DNA of 64,000 nt from Nilaparvata lugens. Its lineage: Eukaryota > Arthropoda > Insecta > Hemiptera > Delphacidae. Each line of letters begins with the position of its first letter. Position 1 is the first letter of the stretch. Both the position numbers and the translations under genes were made by a program. The notes beneath the pieces were generated by a model. It was not told where the DNA came from, made no database searches, and saw nothing but the letters and a program-made list of their open reading frames with translations. Where the stretch lies: the NCBI RefSeq assembly GCF_014356525.2, contig NC_052508.1, positions 37,773,113-37,837,112 on the forward strand, given 5' to 3'. Positions 43,932-55,344 of the stretch are shown here, piece after piece.

Positions 43932-45010
43932 GGTACCTATAAATACATGTCATGGCACAATCCCGTGATGCATTGCAAAATCGTCATTTTGTGGGGTTCT
44001 AGTTCACCAATTTTCTAATTCATCAGCTGTTATAATTATAGAGTAAACAACATGATGTGTTATTTGTAATATTTTCCAAGGGACATTGCTTGGCTTTGAA
44101 TAGTAAAATTAATTCTTCCAACAGAATAATAGTACAGTATTTAGATTCCAACTAGGAACTAAACTATTGATTTTTAGATTTAATTGATTAGTAACTTTCA
44201 ACTGTTTTTGAGGTGCCGTTAGCCTCCTGTCCTAATGCCTTATGAGTTATAACATGTTACAAGAATAAGAACAATTTTCAATAATGAATAAATTGTTGAA
44301 TCATTTATTATTGAAAAATCTAAAACCTGATTTTACATATTATCTGAACCAGAATATTATTTTTAAAATGCATAATGCATGATTTTGTTACGAGCAAATT
44401 GAATTTGTTTGGATTTTCAAATGTGCCGCCATAAAAACAGGCACAAAAAGGCAGCTCTATAAGGAACACGGGTGTCTTGACCTGGTTTTTATAGACCTTG
44501 ATGTTCCGTTATCATTGAATTTCTAATGGGCACGCCACCACTTTTCAATCTAAAAGTAATATCACCTATATCTATAAGAAAATTTACCTAGAACATTGCA
44601 AAAAAAACATGTTTCCTTTTTAAAATAGCAAATTTATAACAAACGCTGATAGAAAAAATACCCTCAGGATCAACATCATAAGTGTGGGATGAGAATAAAA
44701 ATTACTCAACAATATCAAAATCAAAACCAGACTTATTAAATAGCATATTTATCATATTAGTTTAAAAATTTTATTGTCATGTCTCAAATCTGTAACATAC
44801 GTCCCAAAATTTGTCAAATCTGTCCCAATTATTTGATATTGATTTGAATTATTTCACCTAGATCATAATAAAACAATGCTGTTTCTTCAGTCAGTAAGTT
44901 TTTGTTGAACAGTTATTTGTAAAATGCTTCAAATATTCGCATGCGTTTGCTAAAAACGGACCTATTGATTTTGTTAATTAATTGAACATATAAACGTATT
45001 TTGTTTGCAG
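43932..45010. other. UBA2 intron; missing-exon search region
   Basis: AT-rich with no recognised repeat. Reading all + frames for the expected UBA2 segment before SMAGNIIP gave nothing. The acceptor TTGTTTGCAG at 45001-45010 precedes the next exon. Confidence 0.45.
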
Positions 45011-45228
45011 CAATGGCGGGCAACATAATCCCAGCCATAGCGACAACGAATGCGATAGTCGCTGGTCTGGTTGTGATGTTCGCACTCAAGGTGCTCCAAC
45101 AGCAACTGGAAAAATGTCAGTGTGTGTATGTTCGTAGCAAGCCCAATCACAAGCTCCAGCAGATTGTTGCTGAGAAGTACCTGAGCCCACCGAACCCAAA
45201 GTGTGCTGTATGCTCTCCGAAACCGGAG
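45011..45228 (+). CDS. UBA2: UBA2 exon F (end of adenylation/Cys region, second zinc pair)
   Basis: Encodes 72 codons after a 2-nt split codon: MAGNIIPAIATTNAIVAGLV, FALKVLQQQLEKCQCVYVRS, then PPNPKCAVCSPKPE. CAVC (Cys codons at 45202 and 45211) is the second half of the structural zinc site begun by CYEC in exon B. The donor GTCAAG is weak but in the correct place, and exon G continues with VTVLLDV. Phase 1 at the start is incompatible with exon E. Confidence 0.96.
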
Positions 45229-46739
45229 GTCAAGTTTATATTAAGTCACGTACTTATTATGATTTCCATAGATTCTCAATCCACTTATTACTTTCATTAC
45301 TAGTGCAATTTAACTTAGTGTGACTTGAATTTACTCCACAAATTTTGACTATTAATTAGATCAATTCGGATTCTGATCATATCTATGATTTTTCTTGTTT
45401 TTGGAAACTGGTCACCTTGTGTTAGGAATTATTTTTAAATTGTAACTTCAACCATAAATAATAAGAGAAACAACAATCGATTGCTTGTGTTCAAGATTAT
45501 AAAGTTCAATAACTGGTTTAGTTGGAGCATGTCTCCTCTCTGATCTAAATTGCCTTGATAAGCCATCTGGATAAAACATGAATCTGTTCATTCTACAACT
45601 ACTAATTTTTTATTGAATAGAGTGTAGATCGCCTGAAAAGTAAAGTATAAGGATGCTCCAAAGTCTAAAGCATATTTTTACAATTGTAATATGATTTTAA
45701 GTGGCTGACATTCTGCTGCCTACTTTTTTAATGCTTGATGCTTCTTAGTTAAACCACAGAAACAACATACAAGAATGCAACATTTTCATTTTCTAGAAAA
45801 GACTAGTCCTCTTCTAGAAATTTGTAGTATCTGTAATTTGTAAAATTGAAAAAATATATGATATAATATGATGAAATTTACGGGTTTTGGAAAAGAGACG
45901 AGGCCGCCGAAAACAATGGTTGGAAAGGTAGAAGTTTTAGTGGCCCTTCAGCGGTCGCCTATTGTTATTATATTTCGAGATTTTCGTGGCCTATTGTTAA
46001 GGAATCACACGTTTCCCAGTCCGAGGAATATATTGGTGGACCAGTCTAGTTAGACCAGTGTTGAAGGCACTTCCAGCTGTGAACCAGCAGTGGCCTACAG
46101 TGATTGGATAAACACACACATTACTATCGATGATAAATACAAATTTAGACAAACTAAGACCATATATTTAGTGTACACGATGAGACTAACACATTACATA
46201 GATTTAACACTTTTATCAGAGATATTGTGGAACTTCTCCATATTAATATAAAGAAAGGAAAAAAGATGTTGTCGAATTCCACTATAACTGAATTCGACAA
46301 CATCTTTTTTCCTTTCTTTATCTTAACATTACATAGACATTATGTTCATTCTAATAGAAATTAAATGGCCGCAAAAAATCATACGTTCAATAATATAGAA
46401 TTGTGTGTAACTAAACTTGTCTGTATACAGTTTGTGAGCAAGGTGAGTTCCATCAAATTAACCATTGGGAATAATACAATTACAAGTACTCAATCACTGA
46501 TTTAGATTCAATTGTAGAAAATACAAGTTACAGAAGATGTAAGGTGCAAAGTAATAGATAAGTTGGTGCTCACTATCAGCTATCAGAATCCGAGGACAAT
46601 AGAGTATGTTAGTCGAGACTAACATAGTTTAGTTTGAACAATACCCATTGAACAGGTAGCGCCCCGTCTCCTTTCCATAACCCAAATATACTGAACATCA
46701 ACAGCAAAGTTTTGTAAAGTTTCTATTTTGTTTTCATAG
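45229..46739. other. UBA2 intron with foldback hairpin
   Basis: No gene; holds the hairpin at 46249-46320. Ends TTTTCATAG before exon G. Confidence 0.45.
46249..46320. repeat. Perfect 31-bp inverted repeat with 10-nt loop
   Basis: TAAAGAAAGGAAAAAAGATG and onward to GAATTC is mirrored exactly at 46290-46320. The arm contains GATGTTGTC, also present in the hairpin arm at 18543. Short direct repeats ACATTACATAG lie about 60 bp to the left and just to the right. Confidence 0.88.
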
Positions 46740-46913
46740 GTTACCGTCCTTTTGGATGTGAATAAACTGACTGTTAAGGACTTAGTGGAGGAAGTGCTGA
46801 AGAAGAGTCTGAACATGGTAGCACCTGATGCAATTCTCATGCCATCAGGATCTATCATCATTTCAAGTGATGAAGAAGAAATGGATTCATCTCGATTGCA
46901 ATTAACATTATCG
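46740..46913 (+). CDS. UBA2: UBA2 exon G (ubiquitin-fold domain start)
   Basis: 58 codons in phase 0 at both ends: VTVLLDVNKLTVKDLVEEVL, then SLNMVAPDAILMPSGSIIIS, SDEEEMDSSRLQLTLS. This is the first part of the UBA2 ubiquitin-fold domain, which recruits UBC9. Acceptor CATAG ends at 46739; donor TCG|GTAGGT at 46914. Confidence 0.95.
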
Positions 46914-47266
46914 GTAGGTTGTATTATTCAATTGAATGTGATTTATTTTAACTTATAACTAATTGTAACTTATAGGGTCGGTTTCCGAGCTCAGGATCTA
47001 TAAGTTCTGGACTTGATGAGTCCAAGACTAAAATACGCCCTCGGATCTAAAACCACTCACTGATTCACGGTTTTATCTTCTAAACTCCAGGATCTATTAA
47101 GTCCTAGACTTATTTTGAGTCTAGGACTAAAAGCAGTAAAAAAGAGGGAAATTCACAATATTTTATTGATGTCATTAAATGTGTGTACTCGTATTCAGGG
47201 CTACTTAATTGTTATTTATAAAATAACATCAAAGTACCCTTTTTTGTAAAGCTTTTAATATAAATT
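46914..47266. other. UBA2 intron, short repeated phrases
   Basis: Phrases around AGGATCTAT(A/T)AAGT, GACTT and GAGTC(C/T)A(A/G)GACTAAAA recur at 46990-47030 and 47090-47125, probably a diverged inverted or tandem repeat. Nothing coding. Confidence 0.35.
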
Positions 47267-47488
47267 AACAGATTAAAAACACAAATTAAAACAACTAGTT
47301 TCGATGTTTCACATCATCTTCAGGTTTTTAAATAAAAGTTTACTAATTGTTTGTTATTTTATAACATAACTAAACTTTTGTTTTTATAAAATAACAAAAC
47401 TATTAGTTTATATGACATTTAGTTTTAAAAACTGAAGATGATGTGAAACATCGAAAATAGTTGTTTTAATTTGTATTTTTAATCTGTT
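47267..47488. mobile_element. MITE, 222 bp, about 58-bp TIRs
   Basis: AACAGATTAAAAACACAAAT ... CATCATCTTCAG on the left is matched in inverse on the right (CTGAAGATGATGTG ... TTTTTAATCTGTT) with one or two mismatches. The AT-rich interior has no ORF. Confidence 0.8.
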
Positions 47489-48185
47489 ATTTTATTGAAC
47501 AAGTGTTAGCGAAGTTCTCACCTTTGACTTACGAAAGCCCAATGTCGTTTTCTGTCTGTATATTCGACAAGAACTTAAGAGAGAATGGATCAGCTTCAAA
47601 TTTTGAACACGAATTCTTCGAACCTTTTACAGGTCAAGTTCGTTGGACAACAAAATTGACTCACTCCTTCGTCCTTTTCTCAGGATATAAAAATAACATT
47701 AAAAGTGCATAAGAAAAAACAAATTTATCATTTATCAGTCAGCTGGAATTATTCGCATGCTCTTTATGTAATTTTCCATTCATTAAAGAAGCTGATGGTA
47801 TTATTTCGGCAGTTGTCACATAGACTGTCAGACAGACAGACTTTATGCGCCGACTCATGATTTCAGCTGAATAATACATAACGTTAATTTATAAGCTCTA
47901 TATTAACTCGCTTCCGTTAACGTCTGTCTGCCTGTCTGTAACATACACGTAATTAATACTACTTGTGATAGCAGTTGCTATGACCATTTTTTTTAATGTT
48001 AAAATGTGTGTAGAAGCTACTATATACTTCTGAGTAGAAGCTATTAGTGTTCACTAATCTTCGTTTACACCTGGGTTAATAATTATAACACGAGTTATTA
48101 ACAAAAAGTTATCAACTTGAATGAATCAACAAAAGTTAATAACTCGTGTTTTTAACAGTAAATTCTTTGTTATTAACAAGATTTA

Positions 48186-48420
48186 TGTCATCATCATCAT
48201 CATCCCTCATGGACTAGGCGTGTAAAGCCTGTTCCGGTGTCCACCACTTTCTCGGTCTTCTGACGTCTCTTTTCCCATCCAAATGCAACTTCCAAACTTG
48301 TAGTGGAAGACGAGTTGGTCACATACGACGCATGTGATTTGTCCACTTCAATCTGTATTTTTTATGATTTCTGTTAAGTGGTTGCACATTGCACTCACTT
48401 CGATTTTTTTCATTTCTTAT
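48186..48420 (-). pseudogene. LINE ORF2 C-terminal fragment
   Basis: Minus-strand reading contains LKWTNHMRRM, then DGKRDVRRPRKWW, like the RGRPRKRW-type motif near the end of many LINE polyproteins, and ends next to an ATG-repeat tail (CATCATCATCATC on the + strand at 48189). Two stops interrupt it. It comes from a different clade than LINE-C/E/H. Confidence 0.5.
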
Positions 48421-48578
48421 GTTGTCTCATCTTGAGTATCCTTGAAGATACAAGATTAACAAGAAATACAAGATTAATTAACAAGATCTATGTTCTCAAT
48501 ATAATTGACTTCCATATGATTTAATTCAATGAGAGTATTTACATAATGTAACAGCCAGCCGGGATAGAAAGCAAGAAA

Positions 48579-49230
48579 TCTGGTGTGGTGCACTCATACA
48601 ACTTTCCTTGCCGTTATGAAAATTGATCACCGGACACTAGTGTTCACGCGCATCTCAAGTCTACTCATAAACAAAGATCTGAGCCAGCTGGTGACAGGAC
48701 AATAACGCTAGATACACACGAGATCTGCTATCTCTTCATAGTGAATGATTTAATTGAATCAACAGTTTGCGATTGAAAATCACATTTTCTCAAATTTCAA
48801 GCTTATTTCAATGTTAGGTGAAAATGTTACTGGACATTAATTGTAGAGATTTTCATGCTCAATTTTTTCCACTCGAAATTTTTTGTTTAAATTGTATCTG
48901 AAGCCCGATAATTGGGAATCTAAAATCAAACTTTGCATAGATGGGGTGGAGCTCCTGAAATTTTTACAGATATGGGACTTGTGGCAGTTGATAGAGCTTT
49001 ATTAATGACTATTTTAGGTATAAATTTAATCAAAATCGTTGGAGCCGTTTTCGAGAAAATCGCGAAAAACCCTGTTTTTGACACACACATACAGACCAAT
49101 ACCCAAAAACCACTTTTTTGGACTCAGGGGGACCTTGAAACGTATAGAAATTTAGAAATTGGGGTACCTGAATTTTTTTCGGAAAGCAATACTTTCCTTA
49201 CCTATGGTAATAGAGGAAGGAAAGTGAAAA
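48579..49230 (+). repeat. Repeat family G, copy 2
   Basis: Matches copy 1 from CTGGTGTGGTGCACTC through TTTTCGAGAAAATCGCGAAA. It then lacks the segment up to the CA run (CACACACATACAGACC follows directly) and ends at CTTTCCTTACCTATGGTAA. Confidence 0.8.
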
Positions 49231-49765
49231 TGTCTTCAAAATAATTTAAATTGAAACTGGTGTGATCATTAATATAATGATCTTCATCTGCTCTAGAGTA
49301 AACAAATCATATTAAGGTGCATTTACACCGGAGTTGATAAAAGTTTTTAACATTTTTGTTATTACCTGATGTTTTAATAACATTCTCTTTTGGCTGCTAG
49401 TTTTGTTATCAACAAAAGTTGATAACTTTGTCACGTGTTTCTTCTGCAGCTGTAGCTGGTAGGAAACACTGGCGCAATCTGTGTAGCAGAATGCTTGGGG
49501 AGGGGGTTGCGGGGAAGATAGCAACCTGTTAACAAAAATTAATGCGCTAAAAGAGGCTATTAACTTTTGTTAATAACATAACACATTTCCTTTCATCTTC
49601 ACCGACTCTTGATGAATAACATAAATCTTGTTAATAACAAGGAATTTTCTGTTAAAACCACGAGTTATTAACTTTGGTTAAGAGAAGTTTTTGTCGATTC
49701 AGTCAAGTTGATATCTTTTTGTTAACTGGTGTTATTTATTAACTCCGGTTTAAACGCAGATTAAC

Positions 49766-50496
49766 ATTATGTTAATGACTTTTGTAATGTTGAGATCATT
49801 GAAACGGTTTGGGATATCGATGTGCGGGTTTCGCCATTAATTTTCCTTTGAAATTCTGTATCGAAATCATGTATCACATTCATGACCACCTTCCGATTTG
49901 AAAAAATGAAGTTGGATTCGAAATGAAGTTGGATCCATATGACGGATCCAAGATGGCGGACAGTTTTTTTTTTCAATTGCAATAGGATTCCAATGGAATC
50001 TACTACAGTAACTATATAACATACAGTTTATATAGTTACTTTAGAACCTACTACTGTAATATCTCACTTGTAGAATTCAGCTGTTTCTATAATAATATTC
50101 TCACCAACTCTGTATAATATTACTAGTTGCTATTTTTGACGGTACGAAGTTCGCCGGGCCAGCTGGTAATAATATAATAGCATAAGTATTGCTATTTCAA
50201 AGCAAACACTATCCTAGAATATAAATAAACTTTTCATTTTTACTTTATGCTATTATTGATCATTGTCGTTGATCCTGTATTAAAAGTTTGAGTATTTAGT
50301 TGAAAGACGTATTTGTTTTGAATAAGTTTTATTGAAAAATTGTATTAAAAAACTTATTTAAAAGACCGAGAAGAGTGAAGAGCTGTAGTGGAGTCGGCCA
50401 AAGCTCATATTGGGCTGTAGTGCTAAAATAAAAAAAACATTAGATCACACATTTTCATATCTATATCTCTCTACATCTAATGAATGTTTGTTACAG
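49766..50496. other. Intron with Helitron-like 3' terminus
   Basis: ACGAAGTTCGCCGGGCCAGC followed by TGG ends at about 50166. A small hairpin followed by CTGG would fit the CTRR 3' end of Helitrons, but no 5' TC end or coding sequence was found. A short inverted repeat around CAGTAACTATATAAC is at 50005-50040. The rest is unrecognised up to acceptor TTACAG. Confidence 0.3.
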
Positions 50497-50579
50497 GCGT
50501 GTAAAATAATTGATGGGTCCATTTTGGAAGTAGATGATTTCCTTCAGAACTACAATCTCACAGTCAATATCAAGCACAG
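50497..50579 (+). CDS. UBA2: UBA2 exon H (ubiquitin-fold domain)
   Basis: 27 codons plus 2 nt: ACKIIDGSILEVDDFLQNYN, LTVNIKH, matching the DDFLQ-Y strand region of the UBA2 ubiquitin fold. Acceptor TTACAG ends at 50496; donor CACAG|GTTTGT at 50580; the split codon ag|g gives Arg with exon I. Confidence 0.93.
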
Positions 50580-50629
50580 GTTTGTATTTTCATTGCTAAT
50601 TATATACTATTAGATACGCCTATTCCACC

Positions 50630-53600
50630 CCCTAGGTTATCTAATAATTGCGAAGTATTGCTAAAACGCGGACTAGCTACAGCCGGATATGGGTCGGGGT
50701 CAGTAGCCGTACTGTCTGGTGGAGATACTGGACCTACACTTCTCCCCCTATCCTGATTCTTTATCCTCTGTTTCTGTCGCGATGTATTTAATTTCAAGGG
50801 AAGAGTGTTCGCCCGTGCCGTTGCTGGCCGATTCGGCCCTCGGCCTTTGAAATACAGGGTGGGTGTTAAATGGGATTAAGATAACCATATACAAGGAGGA
50901 GACAGATCCGACTATCAGATCCCTACAAATAATTCTATTTATGAAGGTAGTACGCAGTCTGAACCAACTGCGAGCTGACGGCGGGCAGACTGGATCTGCG
51001 AGCCCGGAAAGAGGTTTTTCTATGGGGTTTAAGGTAAGAGCTATTGGGTAAAGGTATGATGGATCTATGGAGTTGTTAGTGGTATTTAAGATATAGTTGA
51101 ATAGAGTACGGTATAGGCCTAGGATGTAAGCTATAGAGAATAGGGTACAGGGTCTGAGGTATAGGGTATATGGTTTACAGTATAGGGTATATGGTACATA
51201 GAATAAATAATACGATTATTATTCTCTACAGCAAACAGATGTTTGTTCAATAATCCGCAATCTGACAATTGCACTCTATCGATCATCAAATTGATCCTGC
51301 TAGCCCCACAGGATATAAGTTTTCAATACGGGATATTTAAGATTCAGTATACAGAGTTTTAGGTGTAGGATTTCTGAATCGCGAGCCTGTAGCTGCGAAA
51401 GGATTTTCAGCAATTCTGAAACTGCTAAATAGGTTTTCCCCTGTCTAGCAACTGCGCGCCGGTTATTAAGCGCTACTCTGTAACAGCCCTTGAGGGAATG
51501 GAAATCACTCTCAATCGATCGAAACGCTTTTAAATTAATAGTCAGTATGTCGACTATTATGAGAGGATAGAAAAGAATTTCACAGACACAGTCTGTAGAA
51601 TAATATTGGGAAGACAACAGTCTGTCGTTGTCAGGGTAGGAAAGGATTTTTCCAGGATTTTCCACAAGGAAAATATCGAGTTAGAGACTCCTAATTCAGG
51701 AAAATATTTTAATGGGCTTTTCCAAGCAATTGCCAGTTTCAGGATTACAACAAAATCAATCTCTAATTTGCAACTGAGATCACGGGAAAATTAGTGGATT
51801 TTCCACAGGGAAAACCAGCAAATAATATTTGCTATGAGAGGAGACAGGTTTCTAGGAATTTTAGAAAGATTCGCGGGTCTGAAAAACCGCGACTGGGACG
51901 ATCTCTAATCTGAAACTGAGATCCTGATCTAAACAGGGTTTTCCTAAACTTTTCGCGGGTCTGAGACCGCGACGGGGTCGATCTCGAGTCTGGAACTGAG
52001 ATCGGGAAGGATCTTAGAACAGGAAAAATTAGGAAAGAGTAAGAGGAAGCTTGTCGCAGTCTGATGACTTCGACCGGGAAGTTCTCAAGCTGTACCTGAG
52101 AGCTTGAAGGATTTTAGTATAGGGAAAATAAAGAGAAAGAAAGAGAAAGGACGTCGCAGTCTGATGACTTCGACAAAGACGAACTCAAGCTGCATCTGAG
52201 TTCTCTAGGAAAAGGATCGGAATTTTCCTACTAGGAATTATAGCTAGTCCGAAACTGCTAAGCAAAGTTGAAATACAGGACCACTCTATAGTATGAAAAC
52301 TAAGCAAGGAAAATTTACTCAAAATGATAATAATTTCTCTACAAGGATAAAAATTAATCGAGAAAACTATTCTCAAAAAGGACAGGGATTTCCCCACAAG
52401 AATAAAAATTAATTGAGAAAAACTATTCATAAAAAGGACAGGGATTTCCCTACAAGAATAAAAATTCAATTGAGAAAAATTACTCTTTAAATTGAGGGCC
52501 ACCTTACTACAGGAAAGGAAACACATATAAGCGACCAGTCCCAACATACAGTTACCTGAATCGCTGCAGATCCAAATACGGAGAATTGCAAACCGATTCC
52601 CAATTCGCATATTAAACTTGAAAACGTCGTGAAGCGACAGAGTCGAGACTTATAAATGAAGTACTCTAAAATAACCCCCTACAAGAGCCTAGTTAAATTT
52701 CCCACTTAACCGTTTGTAGCACAAACTTAAGACCCCTCCAGGTTTCGAAACCAAGGATAGCTCGTTCACCCCCAGTGATACGAGTTTGGGAGAAATAACT
52801 AACAAGAAAGAAAATCCCCAAGGAAAATCTAACTTCGAGTTGTCCGGAACTCGTCCTACAATGTTCTATTCTGACATAAAAATAGAATAATTCCCCTAGT
52901 AATAAACTAGTACCGGGAACGTCGTAAGGAGAGGAGATTCGCGACCCATTCACACGCTCGACTACCGAACAACTGCACTATAAATAAAATCTACAAGGAC
53001 AGAAAATACCCCAGGGAAATCTACCTTCAAATAGTCGGTAATTCAACTCACAATATTCTATTCAATAAAATAGAGAATAGAATATTATCCCTATAGAACA
53101 CCACAAACACCACATTTGGGGATGCCGCACGGAACGCGGCCATACACAAACTCAATCGTTGAACAACTGCCTCTCACCCAGGTCTGCTCCTTGTAGAGTA
53201 GGGTCCGTGGAAAATTAGGAGGCCAGGGGAAAAGAGATTACCGTCCAATAGGAGTCTCAGGAGATGATCACGCCACCGATCAGGTGACAGGGGATGATTC
53301 AGATGATCATGATGCTAAGGGTGTAACCATGATGGCAATACTGTTAATTACTATAATAGATTAGGCCGGTAAACAATCTTTCTCACCAGAAATTACAAGA
53401 AGCGGCTACTCTGGCGCGACTGCTGCTGACTGCATGTTAGATAACAGAACGCTCAAACCAGTAGACAAAATCTGGAAATTTCTGGTTCAGATGAATCCGC
53501 TGATGATAATTGCAGGGGTTGTCGGCGATGATGATGATGTACACACTCAACTCTAAGTTCAACAAAATACATCCGACTGTCAACCCAATTTTTCCTCTAT

Positions 53601-53640
53601 AAAGAAAATTCGCTAAATTATATACTAAATAACGATTCTC
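50630..53640. repeat. Non-coding region of short local repeats, unclassified
   Basis: Less AT-rich than its surroundings and composed of several kinds of short tandem text: TATAGGGTAT variants at 51080-51200; blocks of CGCGGGTCTGA...GACCGCGAC and GTCGCAGTCTGATGACTTCG with CTGAGATC/CTCAAGCTG between 51860 and 52200; and three or four units of about 68 bp (GGACAGGGATTTCCC, CAAGAATAAAAATT) at 52300-52500. No conserved protein motif was found on either strand. It could be a long 3' UTR or LTR-type portion of a large retroelement. Confidence 0.45.
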
Positions 53641-54294
53641 TATTCGTCACAAAATTCACTTTGTGACAATACAATTATTGATGTTGGCAGCTGTGGTCTG
53701 CTGTGAAAAGTAATGAGTGGTATCAAGTCCATGAAAATATTGGAATAAATTATAGTGATATATTAATTTCAGAGTGCTTATTTTGTGTGATTCATCAAAA
53801 CTTTGAGGACCGGTAATGATTAGCTATAATTTTTCCTGTTAAACACTGTTTTGAATCGTGAAAGTCAGTAAAAGTTGACGAGGATATTGTTTTAGATTAG
53901 GAAGATTGAATACGAGGCTGGTGAGGTGTGGCTAGGGATAGGTATCGATCGGGAATAATCGATTAATTTCTAATCGATGTCAGACAAAGCTTCGATCTAT
54001 CAAAGCATCGATTATTATAATCTCAACTGGAAATAATAAATCAATAGGCAAACAGTTCGAAATCGAAATGGTACAGTAGATAAAAAGCTAGGAAAAATCT
54101 GGAAAAGCTAGGGAAGCTGGACATTCTTGAAAACAAGGTAGATGCTATTGGATTTAGGTATTTGGTACAAGGCACTTGGTACAAGGTATATGCAATGGAT
54201 TTTTTTTGGAAAGTAAATAGAAAGTATAGAAACAAAAATTCAAGCTATAAAACAGAAGTGTTCGACAACCGATAGGTATAATGCTGAAAAAGAG
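53641..54294. other. Spacer before LINE-I, nothing recognised
   Basis: TTCGTCACAAAATTCACTTTGTGAC near 53646 resembles a phrase at about 31493. No other support. Confidence 0.3.
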
Positions 54295-54825
54295 ATGAGA
54301 TACAATATATTATTCTTTGGAGCTCATGCAAAAACTTTTTTCGTGATGAATGAGGAGATAATGAGTATACTGAAGTACCTTGTACCGAAAATATATGAGA
54401 GCTATATCAAAGACATTTGGAAGACAAATAAGAAGAAGTATGAATCACTAGTGGTTGTAAAATTGAACAACTCACCAGTTGTTCGAAATCTTATCTTGAG
54501 AAAGAAACGTGCTCTAAAAGAAAGCTCACAATTCGAACACATTAGAATAAAAGAAGGTCTAACCAGAGTGGTTCGGGAAACAAGAAAACTGCTGTTTCCA
54601 CATCTCATAAAGCTGAAGAAAGAAGGGAGAACGGTATTAATGATAGGCAATAGATTGAAAGTTAACAGTCAACTTCTATCTCTGGAAGAGTTTGATAATG
54701 GAGGAGAAACCAGTTCAAAGAGATGCAGGAGTGAAGAGACATTCCCAAGGAACCTGGTAGATAACAAAATTCAAAACAAAAGGGAAAGAGAGCAGCAAGA
54801 CAAAATAGTTCGGATAGATTTCTAA
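54295..54825 (+). pseudogene. LINE-I ORF1-like fragment
   Basis: A 176-residue open frame, lysine/arginine rich, with ESLVVVKLNNSPVVRNLILR, KKRALKESSQFEHIRIKEGL, TRVVRETRKLLFPHLIKLKK and IGNRLKVN. This order resembles the RNA-binding and C-terminal part of ORF1 in L1-like or I-like insect LINEs (helix, then a DRL-V-type ending). It has no host homologue that I recognise. It lies 300 bp before a LINE ORF2 C-terminal fragment, so it is probably one element with most of ORF2 deleted. Confidence 0.5.
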
Positions 54826-55105
54826 CAAAATGACTGCAAAAATCTACTGGAACTGACCATCTCAGTGTTAAGCGAGAGAAACAAAGTGAAACTAGAGGAA
54901 GACTGAGGGAACAGGAGAGCTACAAGACGAGAGGATTGGAAAGGAGTCATACCAGCCACGGATGGGAAGCAGGTTTCGAATTCTCAGAAAAATTTAAACG
55001 GCAAGAAGTATACTCGGATTTTGACTGCAGCAGAGAATGGATACCAGATATAGGAACACTTTCTTTCTGAAAATGATTAATGTGAAGTATCTGCAGCGAG
55101 GAGCT

Positions 55106-55343
55106 CATCTAATCAATTGGAGATCGGCCGGTCACGTGACAAGGATGGAAGCTGACAGTTGGGCGAAGACATACACAGAATGGATACCACGGGACAGGAC
55201 CAGAGGAAGGAGACGCCCAGCACTCCGGTGAACGGAAGATTTTTTCCGAGTTAGAGATTTGTGGCTGACTGAATCTAGAGACGGGGGAAGATGTGCAAAA
55301 ATTATTGATAGACTGTGTCAAATCCCAGTCTCTTGTTGAAGCG
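55106..55343 (+). pseudogene. LINE-I ORF2 C-terminal fragment
   Basis: The + strand reads WRSAGHVTRMEADSWAKTYT, EWIPRDRTRGRRRPALRWTE and ends IPVSC near 55338, in part frameshifted. GHV-RM followed by RGRRRPALRW is the typical end of LINE polyproteins in several clades. A G-run follows at 55369. Confidence 0.65.
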
Positions 55344-55344
55344 T

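Larger units (their letters stand above)
48056..49765. mobile_element. TIR element with nested LINE fragment and repeat G
   Basis: Inverted ends of about 130 bp: left 48056-48190 (TAATCTTCGTTTACACC, ACACGAGTTATTAAC, TTGTTATTAACAAGATTTAT) and right 49620-49765 in inverse. Motifs based on GTTATTAAC/GTTAATAAC recur throughout. The interior carries a LINE 3' fragment and repeat G copy 2, and a repeat of the GTTATTAAC motifs at 49310-49600. Confidence 0.6.

Noticed and set aside
54295..54825. Novel host gene for the 176-residue ORF
   Set aside because: The end resembles LINE ORF1 C-termini and it sits 5' of a LINE ORF2 fragment; a transposon origin is simpler.
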